A stretch of DNA of 36,428 bases from Burkholderiales bacterium (GTDB lineage Bacteria > Pseudomonadota > Gammaproteobacteria > Burkholderiales > Burkholderiaceae_C): contig JAEKLF010000118.1 of the NCBI GenBank assembly GCA_019509985.1, positions 1 to 36,428 on the forward strand. Reading direction: 5' to 3'. Positions 8,736 through 16,191 of the stretch are shown here, in pieces (position 1 is the first letter of the stretch; every line of letters begins with the position of its first letter). The translations under genes were made by a program, and so were the position numbers. The notes beneath the pieces were generated by a model that saw only the letters and a list, made by a program, of their open reading frames with translations, did no database searches and was not told the DNA's origin.

Positions 8736-10871
8736 GTGATTGCATCCTGGGTGGGTCATCAGGCCCTGGGCCCGTTCTCGAAGGCCTTGCCCGACATGGG
8801 CGAGACCGAGCGCGCCGCGCTGGAAGCGGGCACGGTGGGCTTCGAGGGCGCGCTGTTTGCCGGCCAGCCCGACTTCGACCGCCTGCTGGCCATGGCACCC
8901 AACCGGCTCACGCCCGAGGAGCAGGCCTTCCTGGACGGCGACGTGCGCGAGCTGATCGCGATGCTCGACGACTTCGCCATCGACGAGGCTGGCGACCTGC
9001 CGCCCGAGGTGTGGCAGCTGCTGCGCGAGCGGCGCTTCTTCGGGATGATCATTCCGCGCGAGCGCGGCGGGCTGGGCTTCGGCCACTTCGCCCATGCCGC
9101 GGTGGTCACGCGCATCGCGACGGTGAACGTGGCCGCCGCGGTGACGGTCATGGTGCCCAACTCGCTGGGCCCGGCCGAGCTGCTGCTGCGCTACGGCACG
9201 GATGCGCAGAAGCAGCACTACCTGCCGCGCCTGGCGGACGGGCGCGACCTGCCCTGCTTCGGCCTGACCTCGCCCTACGCCGGCTCGGACGCCGCCTCCA
9301 TCCCCGACACCGGCGTGCTGACCGAGCGCGAGATCGACGGGCGCACCGTGCGCGGCTTCAGCGTGCGCTTCGACAAGCGCTACATCACGCTGGCACCGGT
9401 GGCCACGGTCGTCGGCCTGGCCTTCCAGGCCGTGGACCCATCGCGACCCGAAGGCCAGCAGCAGCTGGGCATCACCTGCGCGCTGATCCCCGTGCCCACG
9501 CCGGGCCTGCGGATCGGCCGGCGCCACCGGCCGATGAACTCCGCCTTCATGAACGGCCCGCTGCATGGCGAGGACGTCTTCGTGCCGATGGACTGGGTCA
9601 TCGGCGGCGAGGCGCGCGTGGGCCAGGGCTGGCGCATGCTGATGGAATGCCTGGCAGCGGGGCGGGCCATCTCGCTGCCGGCGCTGGGCGCGGCGCAGCA
9701 ACAGACGGCCCTGTACGTGATGAACGGCTACGGCCGCATCCGCGAGCAGTTCGGCCTGCCCATCGGTCGCTTCGAGGCGGTGGCCGGGCTCATCGCCCGC
9801 ACGGCCGCGGACCTCTACGCTTGCGACGCTGCGCGCCGCTACACCGCCGCGGCGCTGGACGCGGGCGAGCGCCCCAGCGTGGCCAGCGCCATCCTGAAGG
9901 TGCAGCTCACCGAGGCTGGCCGCCGCGCCGTCAACCGCGGCATGGACGTGCTGGGCGGCAAGGGCATCATCAGCGGCCCCAGCAATCTGCTGGGCGTGGC
10001 CTACCGGCATGCCCCCATCGCCATCACGGTGGAAGGCGCCAACCTGCTGTCGCGAGCGCTCATCATCTTCGGCCAGGGCGCCATGCGCTGCCACCCGCAC
10101 GTGATGGACGAGATGGCCGCCGTGCAGGCCAAGGACGAGACGGCGCTGGGCCGCGCGCTGCTCGCACACGCCGGCCATGTGATGCGCAACCTTGGCGCCA
10201 GCCTGTTCGGCGCGGGGCTGAAGGGCCGGGTGCCTGAAGGCCTGGAGAAGGAAGCACGGCTCATCGCCCGCGTGTCGGCCAAGTACGCGCTGACGGTGGA
10301 CCTCGCCATGGGCCTGCTGGGCGGGCGCTTGAAGCGCATGGAGCTGCTGTCGGCGCGGCTGGGCGACGTGCACTCCCACCTCTACATGGCCGCGGCCAGC
10401 GTGTGGCGCTTCCACGTCGAGGCCGACGCGCAGATGCTGCCGTTCGCGCGCGCAGCCATCCGCTTCCAGCTCGAGGAGGCGGCCGCGACGCTGCGCGAAC
10501 TGCATGCCAACCTGCCGTCGGGCACGTTGCGGGCACTGTCGCCGCTGCTGCTGCACGGCACCGGCCATCTGGCGCCGCTGCGCGACCGCGACGTCATCGC
10601 GCTGGCCGATGCGCTGCGAAAGGACAGCTCGCTGGTGGCGCGCCTGTGCCCGGACGTCGCCACGCCCGCCTCGGGCGGTTTGCATGACCTGGCCGAGGCC
10701 TTGCGCCTGGCCGACGCGCTGGGCGACGAAGTGCATGAGCTGAACCGCGCGCTGCGGCGCACGCATTCGCTGCAGACCGCGGCCGCCGCCGCGCGCGACC
10801 CGGAGGCCGCGCTGGCCTATCTGCGCGCGGCGGACAAGGTCATCCAGGTGGACGACTTCCCGGCCCGCTGA
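8736..10871 (+). CDS. fadE: FadE-type acyl-CoA dehydrogenase
   Basis: This FAD-dependent enzyme catalyses the first oxidation step of fatty-acid beta-oxidation. It follows FadE closely through HRFFG-like, VPNSLGPAELL, CFGLTSPYAGSDA, KRYITLAP, GITCALIP and AITVEGAN segments, and ends with the long FadE-specific C-terminal domain (DUF1974-like) rather than the ~380-residue form. The frame is also open from a GTG at 8643, but residues encoded there do not look like FadE. The GTG at 8736 is preceded by GGAG at a good distance and gives 711 residues, so I prefer it. E. coli FadE has extra N-terminal membrane segments that are absent here. The gene is divergent from the BlaI-type regulator. Confidence 0.85.
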   Translation: MIASWVGHQALGPFSKALPDMGETERAALEAGTVGFEGALFAGQPDFDRLLAMAPNRLTPEEQAFLDGDVRELIAMLDDFAIDEAGDLPPEVWQLLRERRFFGMIIPRERGGLGFGHFAHAAVVTRIATVNVAAAVTVMVPNSLGPAELLLRYGTDAQKQHYLPRLADGRDLPCFGLTSPYAGSDAASIPDTGVLTEREIDGRTVRGFSVRFDKRYITLAPVATVVGLAFQAVDPSRPEGQQQLGITCALIPVPTPGLRIGRRHRPMNSAFMNGPLHGEDVFVPMDWVIGGEARVGQGWRMLMECLAAGRAISLPALGAAQQQTALYVMNGYGRIREQFGLPIGRFEAVAGLIARTAADLYACDAARRYTAAALDAGERPSVASAILKVQLTEAGRRAVNRGMDVLGGKGIISGPSNLLGVAYRHAPIAITVEGANLLSRALIIFGQGAMRCHPHVMDEMAAVQAKDETALGRALLAHAGHVMRNLGASLFGAGLKGRVPEGLEKEARLIARVSAKYALTVDLAMGLLGGRLKRMELLSARLGDVHSHLYMAAASVWRFHVEADAQMLPFARAAIRFQLEEAAATLRELHANLPSGTLRALSPLLLHGTGHLAPLRDRDVIALADALRKDSSLVARLCPDVATPASGGLHDLAEALRLADALGDEVHELNRALRRTHSLQTAAAAARDPEAALAYLRAADKVIQVDDFPAR

Positions 10872-10880
10872 CGCGGCTGC

Positions 10881-11336
10881 TCACGCATCGCCCGCGCTGC
10901 GCAGCCGCTGGCTGAACCACCACAAATGGCCATCCGGGTCGACGCAGCCGTAGCTGCGGTCGGTCCAGTACTCGGCGCCGTAGTCGTTGTTGGTCAGCTC
11001 ATAGGTCACGCGGGCGCCGGCCGCACGGGCCTGGGCGCAATGGGCGTCCACGTCGTCGACGTAGAGGAACAGGCCCTGCGTGTTGACGCCGCCGACGGCC
11101 TTGGGTGCGCGGCCCGGCACGCCGAAGCGCGCCTCGCGCTCGGCGCTGCCTTCGGACACCATGACGATGGCTTCGCCGTAGCGCATCTCGCTGTGCATGA
11201 CGCTACCGTCCGGCGCGTCCACGATGATCTCGACCATGAAGCCGAAGGCGCGCTGGTACCAGGCGATGGCCTCGCGTGCGTTCTCGCAGTACAGGGCCGA
11301 GGACAGGCGCGGCCAGCCGGGTGGGGTGGGTTTCAT
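10881..11336 (-). CDS. VOC-family (glyoxalase/PhnB-like) protein
   Basis: The 151-residue product has the beta-alpha-beta-beta-beta pattern of vicinal oxygen chelate proteins: SALYCENAREAIAWYQRAFGF at the N-terminus, a middle FLYVDDVDAHCAQARAAGA, and a C-terminal RSYGCVDPDGHLWWFS. The last segment is typical of PhnB/glyoxalase-like proteins of unknown substrate. I chose the ATG at 11336 because GGAGA precedes it at normal spacing and the protein then starts just before the first strand. It converges on fadE with a 9-base gap and is divergent from the secreted YciI-like gene. The substrate cannot be told from sequence. Confidence 0.85.
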   Translation of the reverse strand: MKPTPPGWPRLSSALYCENAREAIAWYQRAFGFMVEIIVDAPDGSVMHSEMRYGEAIVMVSEGSAEREARFGVPGRAPKAVGGVNTQGLFLYVDDVDAHCAQARAAGARVTYELTNNDYGAEYWTDRSYGCVDPDGHLWWFSQRLRSAGDA

Positions 11337-11400
11337 CGCGGTCTCCGTGGCGCGTGAGTGCGGTTCAATCCTCGCACCCGCACTGCCACGCCGCCACCCC

Positions 11401-11859
11401 ATGAAGCTCGCCTGCACCCTCGCACTGCTCTGCGCCATCGGCCCCTTCAGCGTCCACGCCCAGGACGCTCCACCCGCCTACGACGCCGCCAAAGCCCAGG
11501 CCTGGGGTGCCAACGACCAGGGCCTGCGCTCCTACGTCTTCGTGCTGCTGAAGACCGGTCCCAAGCCGATGCCCGCGGGCCCGGCGCGCGACGAGATGTT
11601 CAAAGGCCATTTCGCGAACATGGCGCGGCTGGCCAAGGAGGGCATGCTCGTCTACGCCGGCCCGCTGGACGGCAAGGAAGGCCTGCGCGGCCTGTTCATC
11701 TTCGCGACGGCGGACCTCGATGCGGCGCAGCGCGCGGTGGAGACCGATCCCGTCATCGTCAACGGCGAGATGGTGGCCGAGCTGCACAAGCACTTCGGCT
11801 CGGCGGCGCTGCTGGCCGTCAACGAGTGGCATCCGAAGCTCATCAAGCCCAAGCCCTGA
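11401..11859 (+). CDS. Secreted YciI-like protein
   Basis: The 152-residue product begins with a clear signal peptide (MKLACTLALLCAIGPFSVHA, cleavage expected before QDAPP). The mature part resembles the YciI / ferredoxin-like fold: FVLLKTGPKP, an FKGHFANMARLAKEGMLVYAGPL helix-strand segment and GLFIFATADLDAAQRAVETDPVI. Cytoplasmic YciI proteins are about 95 residues; the export signal is the notable point. Enzymatic function is not known. The start at 11401 is chosen from the signal peptide; the longer open frame upstream is antisense to the VOC gene. Confidence 0.8.
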   Translation: MKLACTLALLCAIGPFSVHAQDAPPAYDAAKAQAWGANDQGLRSYVFVLLKTGPKPMPAGPARDEMFKGHFANMARLAKEGMLVYAGPLDGKEGLRGLFIFATADLDAAQRAVETDPVIVNGEMVAELHKHFGSAALLAVNEWHPKLIKPKP

Positions 11860-11891
11860 GAGGCCAGACCGGCGGCGCAGTTCAAGCTAGG

Positions 11892-11910
11892 GGGAGCGCC
11901 CGCCGCTCCC
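11892..11910 (+). terminator. GC-rich hairpin after the YciI-like gene
   Basis: GGGAGCG and CGCTCCC form a perfect 7-bp stem with a 5-base loop, 33 bases after the stop. There is no T-run, so it may slow or stabilise the transcript end rather than terminate it on its own. Confidence 0.3.
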
Positions 11911-12003
11911 GCGGCGCCGATGCAGGCACGCCATGGGAAGGCGGGCCGATTGCGAAAAACCGGACACGCCCAGGGCCCCCGGTCCCCGGGGAAGGCATGG
12001 CGG

Positions 12004-12020
12004 TGGCATCTGCCTAGCAT
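12004..12020 (+). promoter_or_regulatory. Possible sigma-54 promoter for the PEP-CTERM gene
   Basis: TGGCAT at 12004-12009 and TAGCAT at 12015-12020 place GG and GC exactly ten bases apart, as in the sigma-54 consensus TGGCAC-N5-TTGCA. Each half has one mismatch. A start about 12 bases downstream of the GC would leave a leader of roughly 20 bases before the ATG at 12050. Sigma-54 control of PEP-CTERM genes through the PrsK/PrsR system is known in related bacteria. The match was found by eye and could be chance. Confidence 0.4.
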
Positions 12021-12049
12021 CCGCCGCCATCAACTTCCGAAAGCTCGTG

Positions 12050-12961
12050 ATGCGTGCACAGATTGCCTTCAGCCTTGCCTGCCTGACCCTGGCCACGGCC
12101 GCCGTCGCGGAGGAAAGCGGCCCGCCGAGCCCGCCCGGGCCGACCTACCTGCCCGCGGCCGTGTCCCTCTCAGGTTCGGCCTTCACCTATCCCAACGGCA
12201 ACGTCGTGCAGGGCGGCATCAACGATGGCTCGGTCTACACCTTTGGTGCCGGCGCCGGCACGCCGTACGCGGGCGGCATCGTCAGCTGGGGCAACAGCGG
12301 CTCGTTGGCACAGCTGCAGCTGACGCTGACGCCCGACGCCAGCGCCTTTGCGTCCACCACGCAGTCCACCGCCGGCCGCTCGTCCGCCGGCTCGGCGCTG
12401 GGCTACCGCGTGCTGCTGGTGGCCAACGACAGCAAGGCCGCGGCCGACATCGCCGCACGCATCGACAACGGCGACGCGCTTGCCAACGTCAGCGGCCACT
12501 GGAACCTGGGCGCCACCGGCTACGGCTACAGCTCGGTGCAGGCCGTGACCAGCGCCAACGTGCCCAATGCCAATCTGCAGACGGCCGCCTACCACCAGTG
12601 CGGCAGCTACGGCCATCTGGCCGATGCCAGCACGCCAGGCTGCGGCGGCGGCAGCTTCAGCCTGGCCATGCACTTCGTCTCCACCGCGGCCATGGTGGGC
12701 GGCAATGCGCTGAGCTTCGTCAGCTCGGTCTCGCTGTACGCCAACGCCGACTCGGGCATCGCCAACGGCCTGCTGACCTACCCGGGCAGCGCCACCGCCT
12801 TCATCGACCCGACGATCACCCTGGTCAGCGGCCTGAACGCCCACCTCATCGTCGGCGACAACGGCAGCGTGGCCAACCCGGTGCCGGAGCCCTCGACCTG
12901 GGCGCTGATGGTCGGCGGCCTGGTCGGGCTGCTGGCCTGGCGGCGCCGCGCGGCACGCTGA
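12050..12961 (+). CDS. PEP-CTERM sorting domain exported protein
   Basis: The 303-residue product has an N-terminal signal peptide (MRAQIAFSLACLTLATAAVA). A Ser/Gly/Asn/Ala-rich middle of predicted beta-strands follows, with two cysteines about 18 residues apart near residues 185-203. It ends in a PEP-CTERM tripartite tail: PVPEPSTW, a hydrophobic helix (MVGGLVGLLAW) and a basic RRRAAR end. Such tails are recognised and removed by exosortase (XrtA-type), and the proteins go to the outer surface or exopolysaccharide matrix. No exosortase is in the window. The ATG at 12050 is chosen because the signal peptide starts there. The middle region matches nothing I recognise. Confidence 0.88.
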   Translation: MRAQIAFSLACLTLATAAVAEESGPPSPPGPTYLPAAVSLSGSAFTYPNGNVVQGGINDGSVYTFGAGAGTPYAGGIVSWGNSGSLAQLQLTLTPDASAFASTTQSTAGRSSAGSALGYRVLLVANDSKAAADIAARIDNGDALANVSGHWNLGATGYGYSSVQAVTSANVPNANLQTAAYHQCGSYGHLADASTPGCGGGSFSLAMHFVSTAAMVGGNALSFVSSVSLYANADSGIANGLLTYPGSATAFIDPTITLVSGLNAHLIVGDNGSVANPVPEPSTWALMVGGLVGLLAWRRRAAR

Positions 12962-12973
12962 GGGATGTCCCCG

Positions 12974-12991
12974 ACCCCTCGACGCAGGGGT
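12974..12991 (+). terminator. Hairpin after the PEP-CTERM gene
   Basis: ACCCCT and AGGGGT form a 6-bp stem with a 6-base loop, 13 bases past the stop codon and before the Hsp70 gene. The following bases are not T-rich, so terminator function is uncertain. Confidence 0.3.
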
Positions 12992-13054
12992 TCGCAGCGT
13001 TAGGCCTCCCCGGAGCCGCTACCCTTGCGGCCCTGAACAGAGGGAGGTATCGAC

Positions 13055-14572
13055 ATGATCCTGGGCATCGACCTGGGCACCACGCACAGCGCCGCAGCCG
13101 TGTTTCGCGACGGCGCGCCGGTGCTGATCCCCAACGCCCACGGGGACTTCCTGACGCCGTCCGCCGTCAGCCTGGACGAGCAGGGCCACACGCTGGTGGG
13201 CCTGGCCGCCCGCGAGCGCGCCGGCCTGCACGCCCAGTCCACCGCGCTGGCCTTCAAGCGCTGGATGGGCAGCGACAAACGCATCCAGCTTCGCACCGGC
13301 AAGCACGAGAAGCTGTTGCGCGCCGAAGAGCTGTCGGCCCTGGTGCTGCAGACGCTGAAGGCCGACGCCGAGGCCTTCCTCGGCGAGCCCGTGACGGAAG
13401 CCGTCATCACCGTGCCGGCCTACTTCAACGAGGCCCAGCGCCGCGCCACGCGCACGGCAGGCGAGATCGCCGGGCTGAAGGTCGAGCGCCTGCTCAACGA
13501 GCCGACCGCCGCCGGCCTGGCCTATGGCCTGCAGCAGCGGCCCGAACACAGCAGCTTCCTCGTCTTCGACCTGGGCGGCGGCACCTTCGACGTGTCGGTG
13601 CTCGAGTATTTCGAGGGTGTCGTCGAGGTGCGCGCCAGCGCCGGCGACACCCGCCTGGGCGGGGAGGACTTCAGCCGCGTCATCGCGCAGCTGTTCGCCA
13701 GGCAGTGCGAGGGCATGACGGCCGATGAACGCCAGGCCTGGTTCGAGAGCGAGACCTGGTGGCGCCTGGCCGAGCAGGCCAAGCGCGACCTGCGCATGCC
13801 CATGGTGCGCCAGCTCGTCACGCGGCTGTTCCAGCGCCTGCCGCTGCGCAACCTCGACCCCGACCTTGCCATTGTCATGGGTGCCGCCGTGCAGGCCGGC
13901 CTGAAAGCTCGCGACGCGGCGCTGGAGGATGTGGTGCTGACGGACGTGATGCCGTATTCGCTGGGCATCGTCGCCGCGACGACCATCGGCGGCCGCATGG
14001 TCAACGACCGCTTCTCGCCCATCATCGAGCGCAACACGCCGGTGCCGGTCTCGCGCGTGGAGCGCTACCAGACCGTGACCGACCAGCAGAAGTTCATCCT
14101 CATCGATGTGCGCCAGGGCGAATCGCCGGTCGGCTCCGAGAACCTGAACCTGGGCAAGCTCGAAGTGCCCATCGCCCCGGCACCGGCCGGCGAGGCGGGC
14201 ATCGAGGTGCGCTTCACCTACGACGCCAACGGGCTGCTGGAGGTCGAGGCCCACGACTTTCCCGGCGACCAGCGCCACGAGCTGATCATCGAAAGCCAGG
14301 GCGCGCGCCTGTCCGCCGCCGAGATCGCCGCGACGCGCGAGCGGCTGCAGGCGCTCAAGCGCCACCCGCGCGACGAGCAGGACAACCGCTACCAGATCGA
14401 ACGCGCCAAGCGCCTGTTCGAGGACCGCCTGGGCAACGACCGGGCGATGCTGCAGGACTGGCTGGCCGGCTTCGAGGCCGCGCTGCAGACCCAGGACGCC
14501 CGCACCATCCGTGCCGCACGCCAGCAGTTCAAGGAACAGCTGGACAGCATCGACACCAGCTTCCGCTTCTGA
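13055..14572 (+). CDS. hscC: HscC-type Hsp70 chaperone with an internal deletion
   Basis: The product has the Hsp70 N-terminus ILGIDLGTTHS (phosphate loop 1), VPAYFNEAQRRAT, NEPTAAGLAYG and FDLGGGTFDVSVLE (phosphate loop 2). It also has the short substrate-binding domain (SPIIERNTPVPVSR) that marks the HscC subgroup. At 505 residues it is shorter than HscC (about 555-570). After AEQAKRDL the sequence jumps straight to RMPMVRQLVTRLF, so about 60 residues of subdomain IIB and the LVGGA part of the adenine-binding LVGGAxRMP motif are missing. The frame is kept. ATP binding is therefore doubtful. A good ribosome site (GGGAGG near 13042) precedes the ATG. The stop overlaps the start of a membrane J-domain protein, matching the hscC-djlC pairing of E. 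coli. Confidence 0.88.
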   Translation: MILGIDLGTTHSAAAVFRDGAPVLIPNAHGDFLTPSAVSLDEQGHTLVGLAARERAGLHAQSTALAFKRWMGSDKRIQLRTGKHEKLLRAEELSALVLQTLKADAEAFLGEPVTEAVITVPAYFNEAQRRATRTAGEIAGLKVERLLNEPTAAGLAYGLQQRPEHSSFLVFDLGGGTFDVSVLEYFEGVVEVRASAGDTRLGGEDFSRVIAQLFARQCEGMTADERQAWFESETWWRLAEQAKRDLRMPMVRQLVTRLFQRLPLRNLDPDLAIVMGAAVQAGLKARDAALEDVVLTDVMPYSLGIVAATTIGGRMVNDRFSPIIERNTPVPVSRVERYQTVTDQQKFILIDVRQGESPVGSENLNLGKLEVPIAPAPAGEAGIEVRFTYDANGLLEVEAHDFPGDQRHELIIESQGARLSAAEIAATRERLQALKRHPRDEQDNRYQIERAKRLFEDRLGNDRAMLQDWLAGFEAALQTQDARTIRAARQQFKEQLDSIDTSFRF

Positions 14573-16182
14573 TGGCCATGTGGGAACAGGACTGGGCCCG
14601 GCTGGGCATCGCACCGACAACGGAACTGGGCGCGATCAAGAAGGCCTATGCGTTGAAGCTGAAGGTCACGCGGCCGGATGACGACGCGGATGCGTATCAG
14701 GCACTGCGCGGCGCGTATGAGCGGGCGCAGCAGTGGGTGAAGTGGCAGTTGCAGGATCTGGCCGAAGCCATCGAAGGCGAATCCCCTGCGCTCGCGGAGC
14801 CGGCGCCAACGCCGGCGCCTGCGCCCGCTCTGCCTGTCGCTGCCAAGGTCGCCGCCGAGGTCGCACCCGAGCTCCCTCGTGCGCCCACGCCTGCGGAGCT
14901 CGTGGCCACCATGGAGCGGCATCGCGTCGACGGCGGCGCGGCCGCCTTGGCCCAGGCGTTGCCGCTCCTGCTGCTTGCGCTGCACGAGGTGCCCGTCGGG
15001 ATGGAGGAAGCCACCTCACAGGCTTTCGCCACCTGGTTGCTGCAAAGGCCCGACGTGCCCCTTGATGTCCTTGCCACGCTGGACGCGCATTTCGGCTGGC
15101 GTGGCGACTACCGCGCCGAGCGGGCGCTGGGCACCGAGCTGGCCTTCGCGCTGCATGCCGCACTCGATGAGCGCATGCCCGTGCCGATCACCGACCCCGA
15201 GGTGATCGCGCAGGCTGCGCCCTTGCTCGGGTTCGAGCGCCTGCGGCGGCGGCGCTTGGGCGGCAGCCTGGCGCTGCTGTTCGGCACGCTCAGCCTGCAT
15301 TCGCTGCAACGATTGCGAGCCGCGTTCGGGGACCGCATGCTGCGCGGGCTCGGCCTGTCCACAAGCCAGCAGACCTGGATCGACAACGCATTGATGCTGG
15401 CCACGGGGCTGCGGTGGCTGTTGCCCACCGCCCTGCTCGCCTGCGCCGCCTACGTGAAGCTGGACGGCGGGGAAGATACGCTGCGCTTCGTCTGCCTCTC
15501 GCTCGCCGCGACGATGGGTTTTCGCATGCTCATGAAGGGCATGGGGTTGGTGCTGCAGTGGGAACAGCCGACGCAGCAGAACCCGCGCTTCGCCGGCCTC
15601 GCCCAGTGGCGATCACGGCAGGCTTCGGACTGGACCGGCGTTGGCATCGTCGCCATGGGCGCCGCGATTGCGGAGATTGCCGTGCACTGGACATCCGCCT
15701 GGCTGGCAGCCACCCTGGGCGTGCTGGTCGTGGGCCTGGGCATCGTCACGATCCGCTGGGGCCGTTCGCTGGAACACAGCAGGGCTCTGGCCGGCTGCCT
15801 GGTCGCATCCGCGCTGGCGTTGCGAACCATCCTTGGCCCGCAGCTGCTGATCAGCACATGGGTCGCCGTCGGCGCGCTCTGGACCTTGCTCGGCTGGGTA
15901 ATCTACGAGGGCCGCCGCGCCGGGCTCTCCGCTTCCCCGGTCGCCTGGTTCGTGCGCCCGGTGAGCAACACGCTGGCGCTGTGCGACCGCTGGGGCTGGG
16001 GGTTCGCTTCCTGGCCGCTGCTGTTGATCAGCGCGCTGTCCCTGAGCGTCGATCGAGCGGGCAGCCTGCTGCTCACATGGGGAATCTGGAGCGTGGCGGC
16101 CTTTCTGCTCTTCATCGGCCAGAACACGGTCGACCGCGCCTGCCACCACTGGCTGGCCCGCCAGGTCGGCATTGAGCGGTGA
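14572..16182 (+). CDS. Membrane protein with N-terminal J-like domain
   Basis: The 536-residue product starts with a J-like domain at residues 1-60: WARLGI (helix I), IKKAYALKLK (helix II) and AYQALRGAYERA (helix III). The normally invariant HPD loop reads RPD (R34-P35-D36). A Pro/Ala-rich linker follows at about 80-110. A soluble middle region leads to about six to seven hydrophobic helices from residue ~280 to the end. The ATG overlaps the Hsp70 stop (TGATG), so the two are coupled. Membrane J-like proteins encoded beside hscC (DjlB/DjlC in E. coli) are the obvious relatives, so it is probably the co-chaperone of the Hsp70 upstream. An alternative start is the ATG at 14578. Confidence 0.8.
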   Translation: MAMWEQDWARLGIAPTTELGAIKKAYALKLKVTRPDDDADAYQALRGAYERAQQWVKWQLQDLAEAIEGESPALAEPAPTPAPAPALPVAAKVAAEVAPELPRAPTPAELVATMERHRVDGGAAALAQALPLLLLALHEVPVGMEEATSQAFATWLLQRPDVPLDVLATLDAHFGWRGDYRAERALGTELAFALHAALDERMPVPITDPEVIAQAAPLLGFERLRRRRLGGSLALLFGTLSLHSLQRLRAAFGDRMLRGLGLSTSQQTWIDNALMLATGLRWLLPTALLACAAYVKLDGGEDTLRFVCLSLAATMGFRMLMKGMGLVLQWEQPTQQNPRFAGLAQWRSRQASDWTGVGIVAMGAAIAEIAVHWTSAWLAATLGVLVVGLGIVTIRWGRSLEHSRALAGCLVASALALRTILGPQLLISTWVAVGALWTLLGWVIYEGRRAGLSASPVAWFVRPVSNTLALCDRWGWGFASWPLLLISALSLSVDRAGSLLLTWGIWSVAAFLLFIGQNTVDRACHHWLARQVGIER

Positions 16183-16191
16183 CCTCGGGGT

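Noticed and set aside
13759..14571. An upstream extension of the J-domain protein frame within the Hsp70 gene
   Set aside because: The extension is an Arg/Pro/Ala-rich shadow of the Hsp70 reading frame; the J-like domain starts at the ATG overlapping the Hsp70 stop.
13055..14572. A frameshift as explanation for the short Hsp70
   Set aside because: The frame and family similarity continue unchanged on both sides of the junction, so a clean in-frame loss fits better than a shift.
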